From: Branchiostoma floridae
Lineage: Eukaryota; Chordata; Leptocardii; Amphioxiformes; Branchiostomatidae
DNA length: 64,000 nucleotides
Assembly (NCBI RefSeq): GCF_000003815.2
Contig: NC_049985.1
Location: forward strand, 448,513 to 512,512
Reading direction: 5' to 3'
Shown here: positions 1-11,500 of the stretch, piece by piece
How the letters are laid out: every line of letters begins with the position of its first letter
Numbering within the stretch: the first letter of the stretch is position 1
Made by a program: the position numbers and the translations under genes
The notes under the pieces: model-generated
Databases searched by the model: none
Told to the model about the DNA's origin: nothing
The model's input: only the letters and a program-made list of their open reading frames with translations

Positions 1-461
1 ATTACTCATGATTAAAATCTTGTATAAGAGGAACTTTATCTTAATTTCAGTCAGAATTAGAGATCTTTTGAGACACAGAAAATGTGAAAATTATTTGACG
101 TTTGTTTGTATTGCATACAATTTAAACCAGGTGAAGGCCAATTGTTCACAAGATATCAAAGAACACATAACAAGACGTGTTTTTCTTAGCGCCCCTGAAA
201 TTAGCTTTGTAACCTAACTCAAGTAAGGCGCTGTCAGGCACATTGTATCCAGCCATATGCTGGATTGATTAATTAAGTAGGGGGTACTTGAGGAGTTTTG
301 TAGAGGACTGAATGCTTTTTGATGTGCGTGGGTCTAACGGGTACTCTATCATATAATGTTTCGTAGCATACATTTCTCACTTCCTACAATTAATATCTAT
401 CGGAAAAGTACAGTCCCGTCTGGAGTGGAATGTGACGTCAGCCTTACTACATGAATAGACT
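1..461. other. unassigned intergenic DNA
   Basis: No gene or recognisable repeat was seen. The sequence is AT-rich with short open frames only. A CREB/ATF-type palindrome, TGACGTCA, lies at 433-440 just before the first MITE. Confidence 0.5.
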
Positions 462-627
462 TAATCTCCAAGCAGATCCTACAATGGCATAAAATAGCAC
501 CAAACTCTCCAAGGAGTGCAGCCAAGAGGTGTACATTTGCCATGTAGCGAAACACACTCCTAAGCCGGCTTCACTCCTCTGCCAGCTTTCTCTATCTTGT
601 GCTACCGTAGGATCTGCTTGGAGATTA
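462..627. mobile_element. MITE family A, copy 1 (MULE-like, 9-bp TSD)
   Basis: The element begins TAATCTCCAAGCAGATCCTA and ends with the inverse, TAGGATCTGCTTGGAGATTA. The flanks are GAATAGACT on the left and GAATAGGCC on the right, a 9-bp target duplication matching at 7 positions. The middle is also partly self-complementary around an AGCCGGCTT-like core. It has no coding capacity and is 166 bp long. Other copies are at 17502, 34279, 54849, 56850, 60304 and 63501. A 9-bp duplication is typical of Mutator-like elements, so that superfamily is an inference. Confidence 0.9.
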
Positions 628-697
628 GAATAGGCCCTGGGTTTAACACCGGAGATACGATGTTGTTTCCGCTGACACGAGAAGGGTTTTATCAAGG

Positions 698-2028
698 AGG
701 GTCTGCATGCCTTTTTCCGTTAAGCGTTACGAGCCATTTTAATTCACCGTTAATCGTTACCGACCCGCTCTAATTCAACGTTAATCGTTATCGGTATATT
801 CTTCGTGAAGCATTATTGGTCGTTTTAATTCAACGTTAATCGTTATTTGTTATCCCGAATTCACCGTTAACCGTTACCAAGAAATTCTTCGTAACCCGTT
901 ATACTATACAAAGGAAGTCAAATGCCAGATAGAACTCCTGAAAATGCAGGAAATGGCGTTTCAAAGGGTCCATATTTCAAAATTTCTCCGAGCCTCCCGG
1001 CCTTCGGCTCTGAACATGGTAAAATATGTTGCAGAAGCGTCGCCCTCAAAACTTTATCACTCATACAGATTTCAGTGTCAAACATAGCTAAGTTTCGGGC
1101 AAAAGGTTCTCCTAGAATGCAGAAAATGAGGTTTCTCCGGGCATAAAATGTCATTTAATTTAGCTTCGTCTTACGTATACGGCAAAATCTGTCCTTCAAA
1201 ATGCAGTAAATGGCGTTTCAGACGGTCCAGATTTTAAAATTTTCCCGGACTTATATTGCAACGCCTCGTGCCTTCCGAGTAGCCTGAGTATCATCCGTAT
1301 TCTACCGGGGCTCCTTACACTCGCTACCCCTCATCCGTATTCTACCGGGGCTCCTTACACTCGCTACCCCTAAAAAATATATTTTTTTAGGGAAGCGAGT
1401 GTACGGAGCCCCGGTAGAAATAGGATGGTACCCAGGCTACCTTCCGAGTTCGAATTGGTAAAGATATGTTGGGGCTCTGGGGGTGGAGGCCAAAGCTACG
1501 AGTATAATCATGTGTGATTTGATGAAAATGTTAAAATCAACCTAGCTTAGTCTGTCGGCAAAATTTGCCGAAAATGCAGGAAATAGCATTTAAGAGGGTC
1601 TTGATTCTAAAATTTTTCCAGGGGGAACATCCTCCGGACCACCCTGGGATGCGTCGCGCCTTCGGCGCTGAAACAATAGTTCAATCCACCTCTCCCCTCC
1701 CCCCCCCCCCCTTAAGAACTTGGCTGCCGCCGTCTCTGTGGCGGGCCGGGAACTCTGCCTCCGTCAATTTACAGATGTCATGGACATTGTCCCTGTCATT
1801 CCTCCGGGTTCTGGGCACCTTTTGCTTCTCACAATGTATTTTCATCCATTTATATAACTACTCTAGCGTTGTATGAATAGGAATGTACGTCAATGTTAAT
1901 GTTATTCTTTGTACCTCATTCTGAATTTACCGTTAAGCGTTACCGGGCCTCCTGAATTTACCGTTAAGCGTTACCGGGCCTCCTGAATTCACCGTTAAGC
2001 GTTACCAAGACCCCCCCATGCAGACCCT
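698..2028. mobile_element. nonautonomous hAT-like element in left arm of G
   Basis: The terminal inverted repeat is AGGGTCTGCATG on the left and CATGCAGACCCT on the right. It is flanked by TATCAAGG (690-697) and CATCAAGG (2029-2036), an 8-bp duplication with one mismatch, as expected of hAT elements. Subterminal regions at about 715-900 and 1925-2010 hold repeated CCGTTAATCGTTAC / CCGTTAAGCGTTAC motifs, like transposase-binding repeats of hAT ends. The middle repeats an AAAATGCAGGAAATGGCGTTTC-like block (near 941, 1197 and 1571) that is also found in elements I and O. No transposase is present. Confidence 0.85.
1280..1439. mobile_element. MITE family B, copy 1 (9-bp TSD)
   Basis: The element starts TAGCCTGAGTATCATCCGTA and ends as its inverse, ATGGTACCCAGGCTA. 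It is flanked by a perfect 9-bp duplication CCTTCCGAG (1271-1279 and 1440-1448). The arms run almost to the centre, with one arm partly duplicated (TACCGGGGCTCCTTACACTC occurs twice), so the whole 160 bp folds into a hairpin. It is nested inside the hAT-like element. The other copy is at 15508-15922. Confidence 0.92.
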
Positions 2029-2039
2029 CATCAAGGGCC

Positions 2040-2545
2040 CGCTGTGCCGCCAGGGGGGGGGGGAATACTTAAGAAAGTGGCTTGTTTCAGGGTCGAAACG
2101 GACTGTCATAGCATTTCAACACTTATATAGTACTAAGGACGACAATCAGCGCTTTTGTGTCAACTCGCAAAGACTCTTGTTATTGTCTTAAGAGCCACGC
2201 TTTGGGATAAGGTAAAGGCACTTGTCTAGTCATTATGAGTGGCGAGCTTTCCGCTCAGCATCAGCGACAAATCTTAAGACTCACCAAGGTTCGACTTAAG
2301 ACTGCTGCTTCTGATATTTCCGACAAGGGAAGTTGCAAGATTAAGAGGCAGTTGATAAGTGAGCGTGCTTTTATCACGGGTCAAACCCAAGTACAGAACT
2401 CTACACTCTAGTCGGACATCTCAAGACTATTTCTATTGTCTTAGCACAATAAAATTAATCCGAACTTTTTGGAATTCCTTCTCTTGTAGACCCCCCCAAA
2501 CAACTTTAGAGTCAGGCAGGCGTATTCTGTATGCTCTGTGAAACT
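2040..2545 (-). repeat. left arm of foldback G, tandem units inverted
   Basis: This is the reverse complement of the units making up 4436-9314. For example, the TTTTGTGTCAACTC, CTTAAGAGCCACGCTTTGGG and AAATCTTAAGACTCA stretches match the minus strand of 9080-9140 and 6900-7000. It is more diverged than the right-arm units are from each other, which suggests the right arm has been homogenised or expanded more recently. Confidence 0.75.
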
Positions 2546-4317
2546 TTGGCGGCACTTTCATATCGCGATAAATTGAATGTGTAAAACTGTTACGTAACCC
2601 AAGGACATATAACTGTGGATACATCATCATGTACTTATAAAGCAGAACACAGCCACGTTAGAACAACAAGGACAGTTTTATTCAACTCAAGTTGCAATGA
2701 CAATTTTAACACATGTCACTCAAATAGAGATAGTCCCATTTTGTATCACTAAGAATTTTGTGAAGAACCCTATAATCGATTCAAAGTAAGTTTGGGTTCT
2801 GTATAAAGTATACGAAAACTGCTTTTCACAATAGCCTATGGGAGTGCAAACATGCAAAGGGTGAGATGCTGTCTAACATGTTTATCTTGCTCAAGTGTTA
2901 AACGAGACTTTGATGCCCACTTTATCACCAAAAGAGGATTAAACAAAGAAAGTTTTAGCACCTTGATGTGTTGGTCGATTTTGTTAATATGACTTTATGG
3001 ATATCACTGCACTTGCTCGCCTACCACTCCTCAGGTCTTCCTTTTATGCGTCATCATCAAATTAGTTTGAAATGACCCACGAGGTCTCATAATTTGCAGT
3101 CTTTGTTGTTCCATTTTTTAAAGACTTTCACCACAAGGTAATAAAGACAAAGAGTCACAGCAAGAGACTATCCAAATGTACAACCATGTATGCCACAGAT
3201 CCTGTGTACTGTCACGTATGAAGTTTCACAGTGGAATGTATGCTGTAATCAGCATAATGGCAGCTCTTTGGAAAATGAAAATCAGTGAAATTGTCGCTAT
3301 GTTATAGCTGAACCATTGTAGGTTTACATTATTGTAAGGCATGCCATGTTGACTTTAAGCTACACCCATTACAGCTAATGCATTGAGCACTTCTGCTCCA
3401 GAAATTCCAAAGTGTGAGAGATTCAAGAAGGATGTACAAATGTACGTTTGGAGACGCTCTTGCTGTGTTTCAATTACAAGATTTGATACTTCATATTAAA
3501 CCGTTTCTTAACTTCACCAAGAACACTCCGGCAATGCTGTTATTACCTTGGCCAAGAATTATGTATTTTTGGTTGGTTTGTTGGTTAATTGGTTGGTTAG
3601 TGAGTTTGTTGGTTTGGTGGCTACTTGGTTTTTAGTTGCTTGGGTGAGTTTTTTTTGTGGCAAGCCGAATTCAAGATGTTCTGAATGGATCTTTATGACA
3701 TTTGGCATGTGGATAGGTGTCAGCAAAACAACGGACTACATTCTTCCTAAATATTTCATTATTTATTATAAACTTTTCTGCTGTACTGCAGCAGAACTAT
3801 CACATCATATGCTCTTCAAACAGAATAAAATGTTTTGTATCAAATCATTTCGAAAGAACAAGCAACAACAATTAAGTCTACATTGCCGGAGTGCCTTTCC
3901 ATTAACACATTTATTCACCCCAATTTACAGCAATAATGTAGTAAAAGTCTACATAGACACCTGCTTCATCTATCCCTGTTTAATAGACTAACATTCTGTG
4001 ATGACATTTTAGTATCAACTAATCTACAAAGCTCAAACATTACCTACCTTGGTTTCCCAACATCCTTAAGAGAATTAAACAAATCCAGTAATCCTAACCA
4101 ATCATCAACATCTCTAAGACCACGTTGACTTGGTTATATGCATGATATCATCTGAACCCCAAAACCGACGCAAACGCGTGAATAAAAAAGCTGACAAAAA
4201 GTTGACGTCTAAGACTAAGTAATCAGAGGTTGAACAAATGACTGCCTGATACAATTAGATTCTTCTTCTTTTCACATCTTCTTATCTAACCTTGGAATTC
4301 CATGACTTATAAAGAGT
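2546..4317. other. interior of foldback G, noncoding
   Basis: No transposase or other recognisable gene is present. The longest frame (3548-3991, 147 codons) is low-complexity, being rich in TTGG repeats. About 3540-3790 belongs to dispersed repeat H, whose other copies are near 12660, 13880, 16618 and 43425. The rest appears unique. Confidence 0.55.
3540..3790 (+). repeat. dispersed repeat H, copy 1 (degenerate)
   Basis: It shares the order CCAAGAA..TATGTTTTGG, a TTGG-rich stretch, ATGACATTTGGCATGTGGAT and GTACTGCAGCAGAACT with copies near 12.7, 13.9, 16.6 and 43.5 kb. No coding role is apparent. The class of element is not known to me from sequence alone. Confidence 0.55.
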
Positions 4318-4320
4318 ATA

Positions 4321-4419
4321 AGCACCAAAACAGCACCAATACAGCACCAGTACAGCACCAGTACAGCACCAAAACAGCACCAAAACAGCACCAAAACAGC
4401 ACCAAAACAGCACCAAAAA
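4321..4419 (+). repeat. 11-bp minisatellite (CAGCACCAAAA)n
   Basis: About nine tandem copies of CAGCACCAAAA / CAGCACCAGTA occur immediately before the right-arm array of foldback G. It may mark the inner edge of the arm. Confidence 0.9.
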
Positions 4420-4435
4420 CGCCAGGCAAGTGCCT

Positions 4436-7400
4436 TTACCTTATCCTAAAGAGTGACTCTTAAGTCAAAACGTAGAGCCTTGGAAGTTGACACAAAAGCG
4501 CCGATGTTCTCCCTGTTGCTGAAATGATATCCCAGTGTTTTTCTGACTCAGAAACAAACTGCTTCAAGAAATACGTACACCTTCCTTCGGGCCAACGCTC
4601 GCCGTTCCAAAAGACCAAGGAAGTGTCTTTACCTTATCCTAAAGCGTGACTCTTAAGTCAAAACGTAGAGCCTTGGGAGCTGACACAAAGCGCTGATGTT
4701 GACTCTGGTGCTAAAATGCTGTCACAGTCCTTTCTGACTCAGAAACAAACTACTTCAAGACGTAAGTATGCCTTCCGTACAAAACCGACAAAACGGGCAC
4801 CTGGAAATCCCCGCACACTGTCTGACTGTGTTCTTACTCCTCCAACTTTCCTTACCGGAAACAACTGCAGCAGTCTTATCTTAAAGCGCAAAGAATCTTT
4901 AGCTTTCTACTTGGTGCTCAATCGACATCCACTATCCTTCGGGCCAGAAGCTCGCCGCTCCAAAAAATAAACGGCAGGTAGATTTACCTCCTCCCAAAGC
5001 GGGGTTCTAAAGACAAAACCTAGAATCTTTACACAAAAGCACTGATGTTTTCCTTGGTACTAAAATGCTATCCCAGTCCTTTCTGACCCAGAAACAAGCC
5101 ACGTCCTAAAGTACGGATACCTTCCGCAAAATGACGACAAAACGGGACCTCTTGTAAAGCCTTAAATGTTCTTAAGACAAAATATAGAGCCTCGGGAGTT
5201 GACATAAAAGCGGTGGTTGTTGTCCTTGGTGATGAAATGCAATCCCAGTCCTTTCTGACCAGGAATTGAGCCAGTTTCAGCAGTATACCCCCCCCCCCCC
5301 CCCCCGGTTATCCTAAAGCGTACCTCTTAAGGCAAAACGTAGAGCCCTGGGAGTTGACACCAAAGCGCTGATGTTGTCCTTGGGGCTGAAGGGCTATCCC
5401 GCTCCTTTCTGACCCAGAAACGAGCCAGTTTAAAAATACCTTTACCTTCCACTATCCACTATCCTTTCGGGGCAAAAATTCGCCGCTCCCAAAAAAACGG
5501 CAGGGGCCATTACCTTATCCTAAAACGTGACTCTTAAGACAAAACGTAGAGTTGACACAAAAGCGCTGAAGGTGCTAAAGCGCTGTACCAGTCCTTTCTG
5601 ACCCAGAAACAACCCACGTCCAAAAGTACGTATACCTTCCGCAAAATGACGACAAAACGGGACCTCTTGTAAAGCCTAAAATGTTCTTAAGACAAAATCT
5701 AGAGTCTTGGGAGTTGAGAGAAAAGCGGTGGGTGTTGTCCTTGGTGATGAAATGCAATCCCAGTCCTTTCTGACCCGGATATGGGCCAATTTCAGCAGTA
5801 TACACCCCCCCTGGCGGCNNNNNNNNNNNNNNNNNNNNNNNNNNNNNNNNNNNNNNNNNNNNNNNNNNNNNNNNNNNNNNNNNNNNNNNNNNNNNNNNNN
5901 NNNNNNNNNNNNNNNNNNNNNNNNNNNNNNNNNNNNNNNNNNNNNNNNNNNNNNNNNNNNNNNNNNNNNNNNNNNNNNNNNNNNNNNNNNNNNNNNNNNN
6001 NNNNNNNNNNNNNNNNNNNNNNNNNNNNNNNNNNNNNNNNNNNNNACAAAAGCACTGATGTTTTTCTTGGTACTAAAATGCTATCCCAGTCCTTTCTGAC
6101 CCAGAAACAAGCCACGTCCTAAAGTACGGATACCTTCCGCAAAATGACGACAAAACGGGACCTCTTGTAAAGCCTTAAATGTTCTTAAGACAAAATATAG
6201 AGCCTCGGGAGTTGACATAAAAGCGGTGGTTGTTGTCCTTGGTGATGAAATGCAATCCCAGACCTTTCTGACCCGGAATTGAGCCAGTTTCAGCAGTATA
6301 CGCCCCCCCCCCCCGCTTATCCTAAAGCGTACCTCATAAGACAAAACGTAGAGCCATGGGAGTTGACACAAAAGCGATGATGTTGTCCTTGGTGCTGAGG
6401 TGCTATCCCAATCCTTTCTGACCCGAAACGAGCCAGTTTAAAAATACATATACCTTCCACTATCCACTATCCTTTCGGGCCAGAAATTCGCCGCTCCAAA
6501 ACAAACGGCAGGGGCCATTACCTTATCCTAAAGCGTGACTCTTAAGACAAAACGTAGAGTTGACACAAAAGCGCTGAAGGTGCTAAAGCGCTGTACCAGT
6601 CCTTTCTGACCCAAAAACAACCCACGTCCAAAAGTACGTATACCTTCCGCAAAATGACGACAAAACGGGACCTCTTGTAAAGCCTAAAATGTTCTTTAGA
6701 CAAAATCTAGAGTCTTGGGAGTTGAGAGAAAAGCGGTGGGTGTTGTCCTTGGTGATGAAATGCAATCCCAGTCCTTTCTGACCCGGATATGGGCCAGTTT
6801 CAGCAGTATACACCCCCCCTGGCGGCACAGCGTGACCCGAGATAGTTCCTGTTGTCTTAATCTTATAACGTCCCTTTCTTTAGATAACAGCAACATTCTT
6901 ACGTCGAAGCTTATTGAGTCTTAAGATTTGTCTCTGATGCTGAACCAATATCTTCTATCCTTCCGGCCGGAAGCTCGCCGCTCATAAAGACCAGGCAAGT
7001 CCCTTTACCTCCTCCCAAAGCGTGGTTCTAAAGACAAAACCTAGAATCTTGACCCAAAAGCGCTGATGTTGTCCTTGGTGCTGAGGTGCTATCCCGCTCC
7101 TTTCTGACCCAGAAACAAGCCACGTCCTAAAGTACGGATACCTTCCGCAAAATGACGACAAAATGGGACCTCTTGTAAAGCCTTAAATGTTCTTAAGACA
7201 GAATCTAGAGCCTCGGGAGTTGACATAAAAGCGGTGGTTGTTGTCCTTGGTAATAAAATGCAATCCCAGGCCTTTCTGACCAGGAATTGAGCCAGTTTCA
7301 GCAGTATACGCCCCCCCCCGCTTATCCTAAAGCGTACCTCCTAAGACAAAACGTAGAGTCATGGGAGTTGACACAAAAGCGCTGATGTTGTCCTTGGTGC

Positions 7401-9314
7401 TGAGGTGCTATCCCGCTCCTTTCTGACCCAGAAACAAGTCACGTCCTAAAGTGCGTATACCTTCCTCAAAATGACGACAAAACGGGACCTCTTGTAAAGC
7501 CTTAAATGTTCTTAAGACAAAATCTACAGCCTTGGGAGTTGACATAAAAGCGGTGGTTGTTGTCCTTGGTGATGAAATGCAATCCCAGTCCTTTCTGACC
7601 CAGAAACGAGCCAGTTTAAAAATACATATACCTTCCACTATCCACTATCCTTTCGGGCCAGAAATTCGCCGCTCCAAAACAAACGGCAGGGGCCATTACC
7701 TTATCCTAAAGCGTGACTCTTTAGACAAAACGAAGAGTTGACACAAAAGCGCTGAAGGTGCTAAAGCGCTGTACCAGTCCTTTCTGACCCAGAAACAACC
7801 CACGTCCAAAAGTACGTATACCTTCCGCAAAATGACGACAAAACGGGACCTCTTGTAAAGCCTAAAATGTTCTTAAGACAAAATCTAGAGTCTTGGGAGT
7901 TGACACAAAAGCGCTGATGTTGTCCTTGGTGCTGAGGTGCTATCCCGCTCCTTTCTGACCCAGAAACAAGTCACGTCCTAAAGTGCGTATACCTTCCTCA
8001 AAATGACGACAAAACGGGACCTCTTGTAAAGCCTTAAATGTTCTTAAGACAAAATCTACAGCCTTGGGAGTTGACATAAAAGCGGTGGTTGTTGTCCTTG
8101 GTGATGAAATGCAATCCCAGTCCTTTCTGACCCAGAAACGAGCCAGTTTAAAAATACATATACCTTCCACTATCCACTATCCTTTCGGGCCAGAAATTCG
8201 CCGCTCCAAAACAAACGGCAGGGGCCATTACCTTATCCTAAAGCGTGACTCTTTAGACAAAACGAAGAGTTGACACAAAAGCGCTGAAGGTGCTAAAGCG
8301 CTGTACCAGTCCTTTCTGACCCAGAAACAACCCACGTCCAAAAGTACGTATACCTTCCGCAAAATGACGACAAAACGGGACCTCTTGTAAAGCCTAAAAT
8401 GTTCTTAAGACAAAATCTAGAGTCTTGGGAGTTGAGAGAAAAGCGGTGGGTGTTGTCCTTGGTGATGAAATGCAATCCCAGTCCTTTCTGACCCGGATAT
8501 GGGCCAATTTCAGCAGTATACACCCCCCCTGGCGGCACAGCGTGACCCGAGATAGTTCCTGTTGTCTTAATCTTATAACGTCCCTTTCTTTAGATAACAG
8601 CAACATTCTTACGTCGAAGCTTATTGAATCTTAAGATTTGTCTCTGATGCTGAACCAATATCTTCTATCCTTCCGGCCGGAAGCTCGCCGCTCATAAAGA
8701 CCAGGCAAGTCCCTTTACCTCCTCCCAAAGCGTGGTTCTAAAGACAAAACCTAGAATCTTGACCCAAAAGCGCTGATGTTGTCCTTGGTGCTGAGGTGCT
8801 ATCCCGCTCCTTTCTGACCCAGAAACAAGCCACGTCCTAAAGTACGGATACCTTCCGCAAAATGACGACAAAACGGGACCTCTTGTAAAGCCTAAAATGT
8901 TGTTAAGACAAAATCTAGAGTCTTGGGAGTTGACATAAAAGCGGTGGTTGTTGTCCTTGGTGATGAAATGCAATCCCAGTCCTTTCTGACCCGGAAACAA
9001 GCCAGTTTAAGAAGTACATATACCTTCCACTATCCACTATCCTTTCGGGCCAGAAATTCGCCGCTACAAAACAAACGGCAGGTGCCATTACCTTATCCTA
9101 AAGCGTGACTCTTAAGACAAAACGTAGAGTTGACACAAAAGCGCTGAAGGTGCTAAAGTGATATTCCATTCCTTTCTGACCCAGAAACGAGCCAGTTTCA
9201 ACAGTATCCGCCCCCCTCCCCCCCTGGCGGCACAGCAGGACCCTTGATAAATCCCTTCCCACGTCAACGGAAATGCGTGACGCAGGTTGGGCGATCTCCG
9301 GCGCTAAACCCCGG
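4436..9314 (+). repeat. right arm of foldback G: complex tandem array
   Basis: Units of roughly 170-280 bp share the blocks CCTTATCCTAAAGCGTGACT, CTTAAGACAAAACGTAGAG, TTGACACAAAAGCGCTGATG, TTGTCCTTGGTGCTGA, CAGTCCTTTCTGACCCAGAA and CTATCCTTTCGGGCCAGAA. There is higher-order structure. A 532-bp unit is repeated essentially perfectly (about 7366-7906 and 7898-8437), and 6583-6924 recurs at 8293-8634, offset 1710. Open frames repeated across the array are by-products of the tandem structure and lack homology to known proteins. Confidence 0.9.
5819..6045. other. assembly gap (227 N)
   Basis: A run of 227 unknown bases lies inside the right-arm tandem array. The flanks are both array units, so the gap probably reflects failure to assemble the repeat. 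Confidence 0.99.
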
Positions 9315-10027
9315 ACACCCCAGGTCTCTTCACGCAGTAACCACCGGTAATCGCTTACCGCCCGCCCGCGAGAAGTGCCCACTGTCGGCCGCTGATTTCA
9401 ACAACACGTCCGGTTTGTGGTCCTACATGTACGTGTAGATGTAGTTTATATAGGTACGATAGAAGCATTCTTTTAAGCTATATGATAGGAAAGTTCCCTC
9501 GCTTTGAATCTTTGTCTAGTGTTAAAAGATTCATTTTTCTTATGAGTTTTCATCAAACAACATTATACAAAGTTAACACATCTCAAGCTACATTTTTAAC
9601 ATAACTGAGAATCGAGAAGAAGCCGAACAAATGTATTAGAATAGTCTTAGAAACCATGTGTACTGTATTACTACCTTTTGTATCTATATGCCTGTACTTA
9701 GCTCGATAGGGCATGCATATGGATGAGCATTAAAGGCTATTTCTTCTTTTTCTTCTACTTTATAAACTTTCATTTCATTTTCACATTGCAGTTGGATTCC
9801 TCGCATCATTTTCTAAACAAGTACGATCCATTGGCATTGTGAAAACACTATTGGTGTTTCAGCAATGCCTTACTGGTACTCGTACGTAAGAAAAAACACA
9901 TTCGAAAAAAAAGCCAACATGAGCCTACACAACAGCAGCTGGGGCGGTGGTAGTATTGTGTACGTACATTAATTTGATTTTCTCATGACGTTTGAAATGA
10001 GATCATTTTCCCCCTGAAATTTTAATA
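9315..10027. other. unassigned DNA
   Basis: No gene was recognised. The last ~60 bases before 9750 (a GCATTAAAGGCTATTTCTTC-like stretch near 9728) resemble a weak retroposon 3' tail on the plus strand, but this is not strong enough to call. Confidence 0.4.
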
Positions 10028-10516
10028 TGATATATATCTTTATTGCGACACGACGAAAGTGCAGCGACTTTCGTAAGGTCTACATGTATAACAGCTACTC
10101 ACAGTACAACTAAAAAAAAACAAACACATATATGGATATCTATAGTATGAATAAATCAACAAATAGGGTCTAGCATGTCATTTACACTATTGGTTCTATG
10201 GTATAAACATTCGTGGATATATTTGCCTACTTGTACACAGTGTGGATTATCGCCGCCCAGAATGTAGTTGAGTTTATCTATCGAACAGAGAGTGGCAAAT
10301 TCTTTAGAACAAGCGGAAAGTAGTGTGAACAGCTCTGTGCGTTTGTCATTATATCGAGAACATTCCATAACAAAGTGACGTTCGTCTTCGATCTCATTGG
10401 GATAGAATGGACAAAACCTCTGGTCACGGGGAATTTTAGAATATCTTCCGGCTTCTATATTTAGTTTGTGACAACAGATTCTAATCTTTGTAATTGCTCT
10501 ACGAAGTTTACTCTAC
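10028..10516 (-). pseudogene. LINE 3' end: C-terminal RT tail and 3' UTR, 5'-truncated
   Basis: Read on the minus strand, an open frame from about 10516 to 10156 encodes the extreme C-terminus of a non-LTR retrotransposon polyprotein. It contains ITKIRICCHKLNIE, then a degenerate zinc knuckle (FCPFY..EIEDERHFVMEC; the second Cys is Tyr here), then about 50 residues ending in KYIHECLYHR. The 57.9-kb copy has the same order with intact Cys residues. The 3' UTR ends with a 7-bp hairpin ACGAAAG/CTTTCGT followed by GTCGCAATAAAG. Reverse-transcriptase and endonuclease domains are absent, so this is a dead-on-arrival copy. Confidence 0.8.
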
Positions 10517-10925
10517 TACATAGCAGTATTTTGAAGATGGAAGTACTTTCTACAGCAGAAATAAGACAATGAGTTCCCAGTTGTGTACAAACGATGACAA
10601 AAATGGAAAAGTAAGCGCAGAAAGTAGCTCACATCCTTTGGATATAACAGGGTCGACTTCCGATGTACCAAATTACTCTGAAAACGCTTATTATAGAAAC
10701 GTTTCCTTGTACGTTGGAACCGACGAGGCACACCGCACACACCGGCGTACAGGAATGATCAAGGCTCCTTGAAGTGTGACAATCTTTTTTTTTTGCTTGA
10801 CGTGGTGACGTCAGAGCAAACTGACGGTCCGTTATAAGTTGGTTCCAATGACATGAATATATCTGTTTTCAACGAAAGAGAACAAGACAACCTTATGACG
10901 GTAGTCAACATTATGTTACAATTTT
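10517..10925. other. unassigned DNA
   Basis: No gene was recognised. It contains a TGACGTCA palindrome at 10806-10813. Confidence 0.4.
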
Positions 10926-11199
10926 AAGACTTTATATTCGTACACAAAATAAAGCGCTTACCAACAAGCTTCCGATCAGTCCTCTGATCCTTATCTAGTC
11001 GAAATGACCCAAAACCTTCCCTCAACCTAGACGGGGGCTGATACCGACTGCCAAGCACCTTTGACTCTTTGCTGACGTCACACTTCCGTTCCAGGGTCTT
11101 TGGGACATTTCAACTTGAAAAGGATCAGAGGACTGATGGAAAGATCGTTGGTAAGCGCTTTATTTTGTGTACGGATTTAAGGTCTTAAAATTGTAAACC
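10926..11199. mobile_element. foldback MITE (J)
   Basis: Long imperfect inverted arms of about 95-100 bp begin TTACAATTTTAAGACTTTAT and end GGTCTTAAAATTGTAA. They include the matched blocks ACAAAATAAAGCGCTTACCA and its inverse near 11150, and ATCAGTCCTCTGATCCTT and its inverse near 11120. There is a short non-palindromic loop with TGACGTCA at 11073-11080. No clear target duplication was seen, and there is no coding capacity. Confidence 0.85.
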
Positions 11200-11500
11200 A
11201 GAACAACCAGAGATGTCAGGCACCACGGCCCCTTCACGTAGGACAGAAACATACACAAAGGCCCACAGATAAAGCCAGACAGAAACGCAACAACACCTCT
11301 TCGCTCCTCGGAGCTGAGGGAACAAGACAAACGATTATTGGACTATAAGGATCAGCACGTATTTACGACAATGACGCAAACCGTGGTGTATGACGTCAGA
11401 GGGAGTACCCCAGCTCTTTGATGTAGTTCCCGGCGCCGTGTTGGAATCCCCGGGAGATATTTCTAGTATCACACATCGCCATCTGTCCTGCCCGGGGAAT
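11200..11500. other. unassigned DNA with CRE palindrome
   Basis: No gene was recognised. TGACGTCA lies at 11391-11398, about 140 bp upstream of an ACTATATAAGACC TATA-like string near 11530. A promoter here is speculative. Confidence 0.3.

Larger units (their letters stand above)
636..9314. mobile_element. large foldback element with tandem-repeat arms (G)
   Basis: Both ends are inverted copies of each other. On the left, CCCTGGGTTTAACACCGGAG leads through a GAAGGGTTTTATCAAGG-like block into GTGCCGCCAGGGGGG. The right end, read on the minus strand, gives CCGGGGTTTAGCGCCGGAG, then GAAGGGATTTATCAAGGG, then GTGCCGCCAGGGGGG. Inside the ends, both arms carry the same tandem repeat in opposite orientation. 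The left arm is about 0.5 kb without its hAT insertion and the right arm about 4.9 kb. The interior (about 2546-4317) has no transposase-like frame. The architecture recalls Foldback/Galileo-type elements, but no superfamily can be assigned from protein. No convincing target duplication was found. Confidence 0.75.

Noticed and set aside
3548-3991. 147-codon plus-strand frame
   Set aside because: It starts in a TTGG low-complexity stretch and runs through dispersed repeat H, with no recognisable domain.
5707-6122. Open frames spanning the N gap
   Set aside because: Their length is an artefact of unknown bases and tandem-repeat translation.
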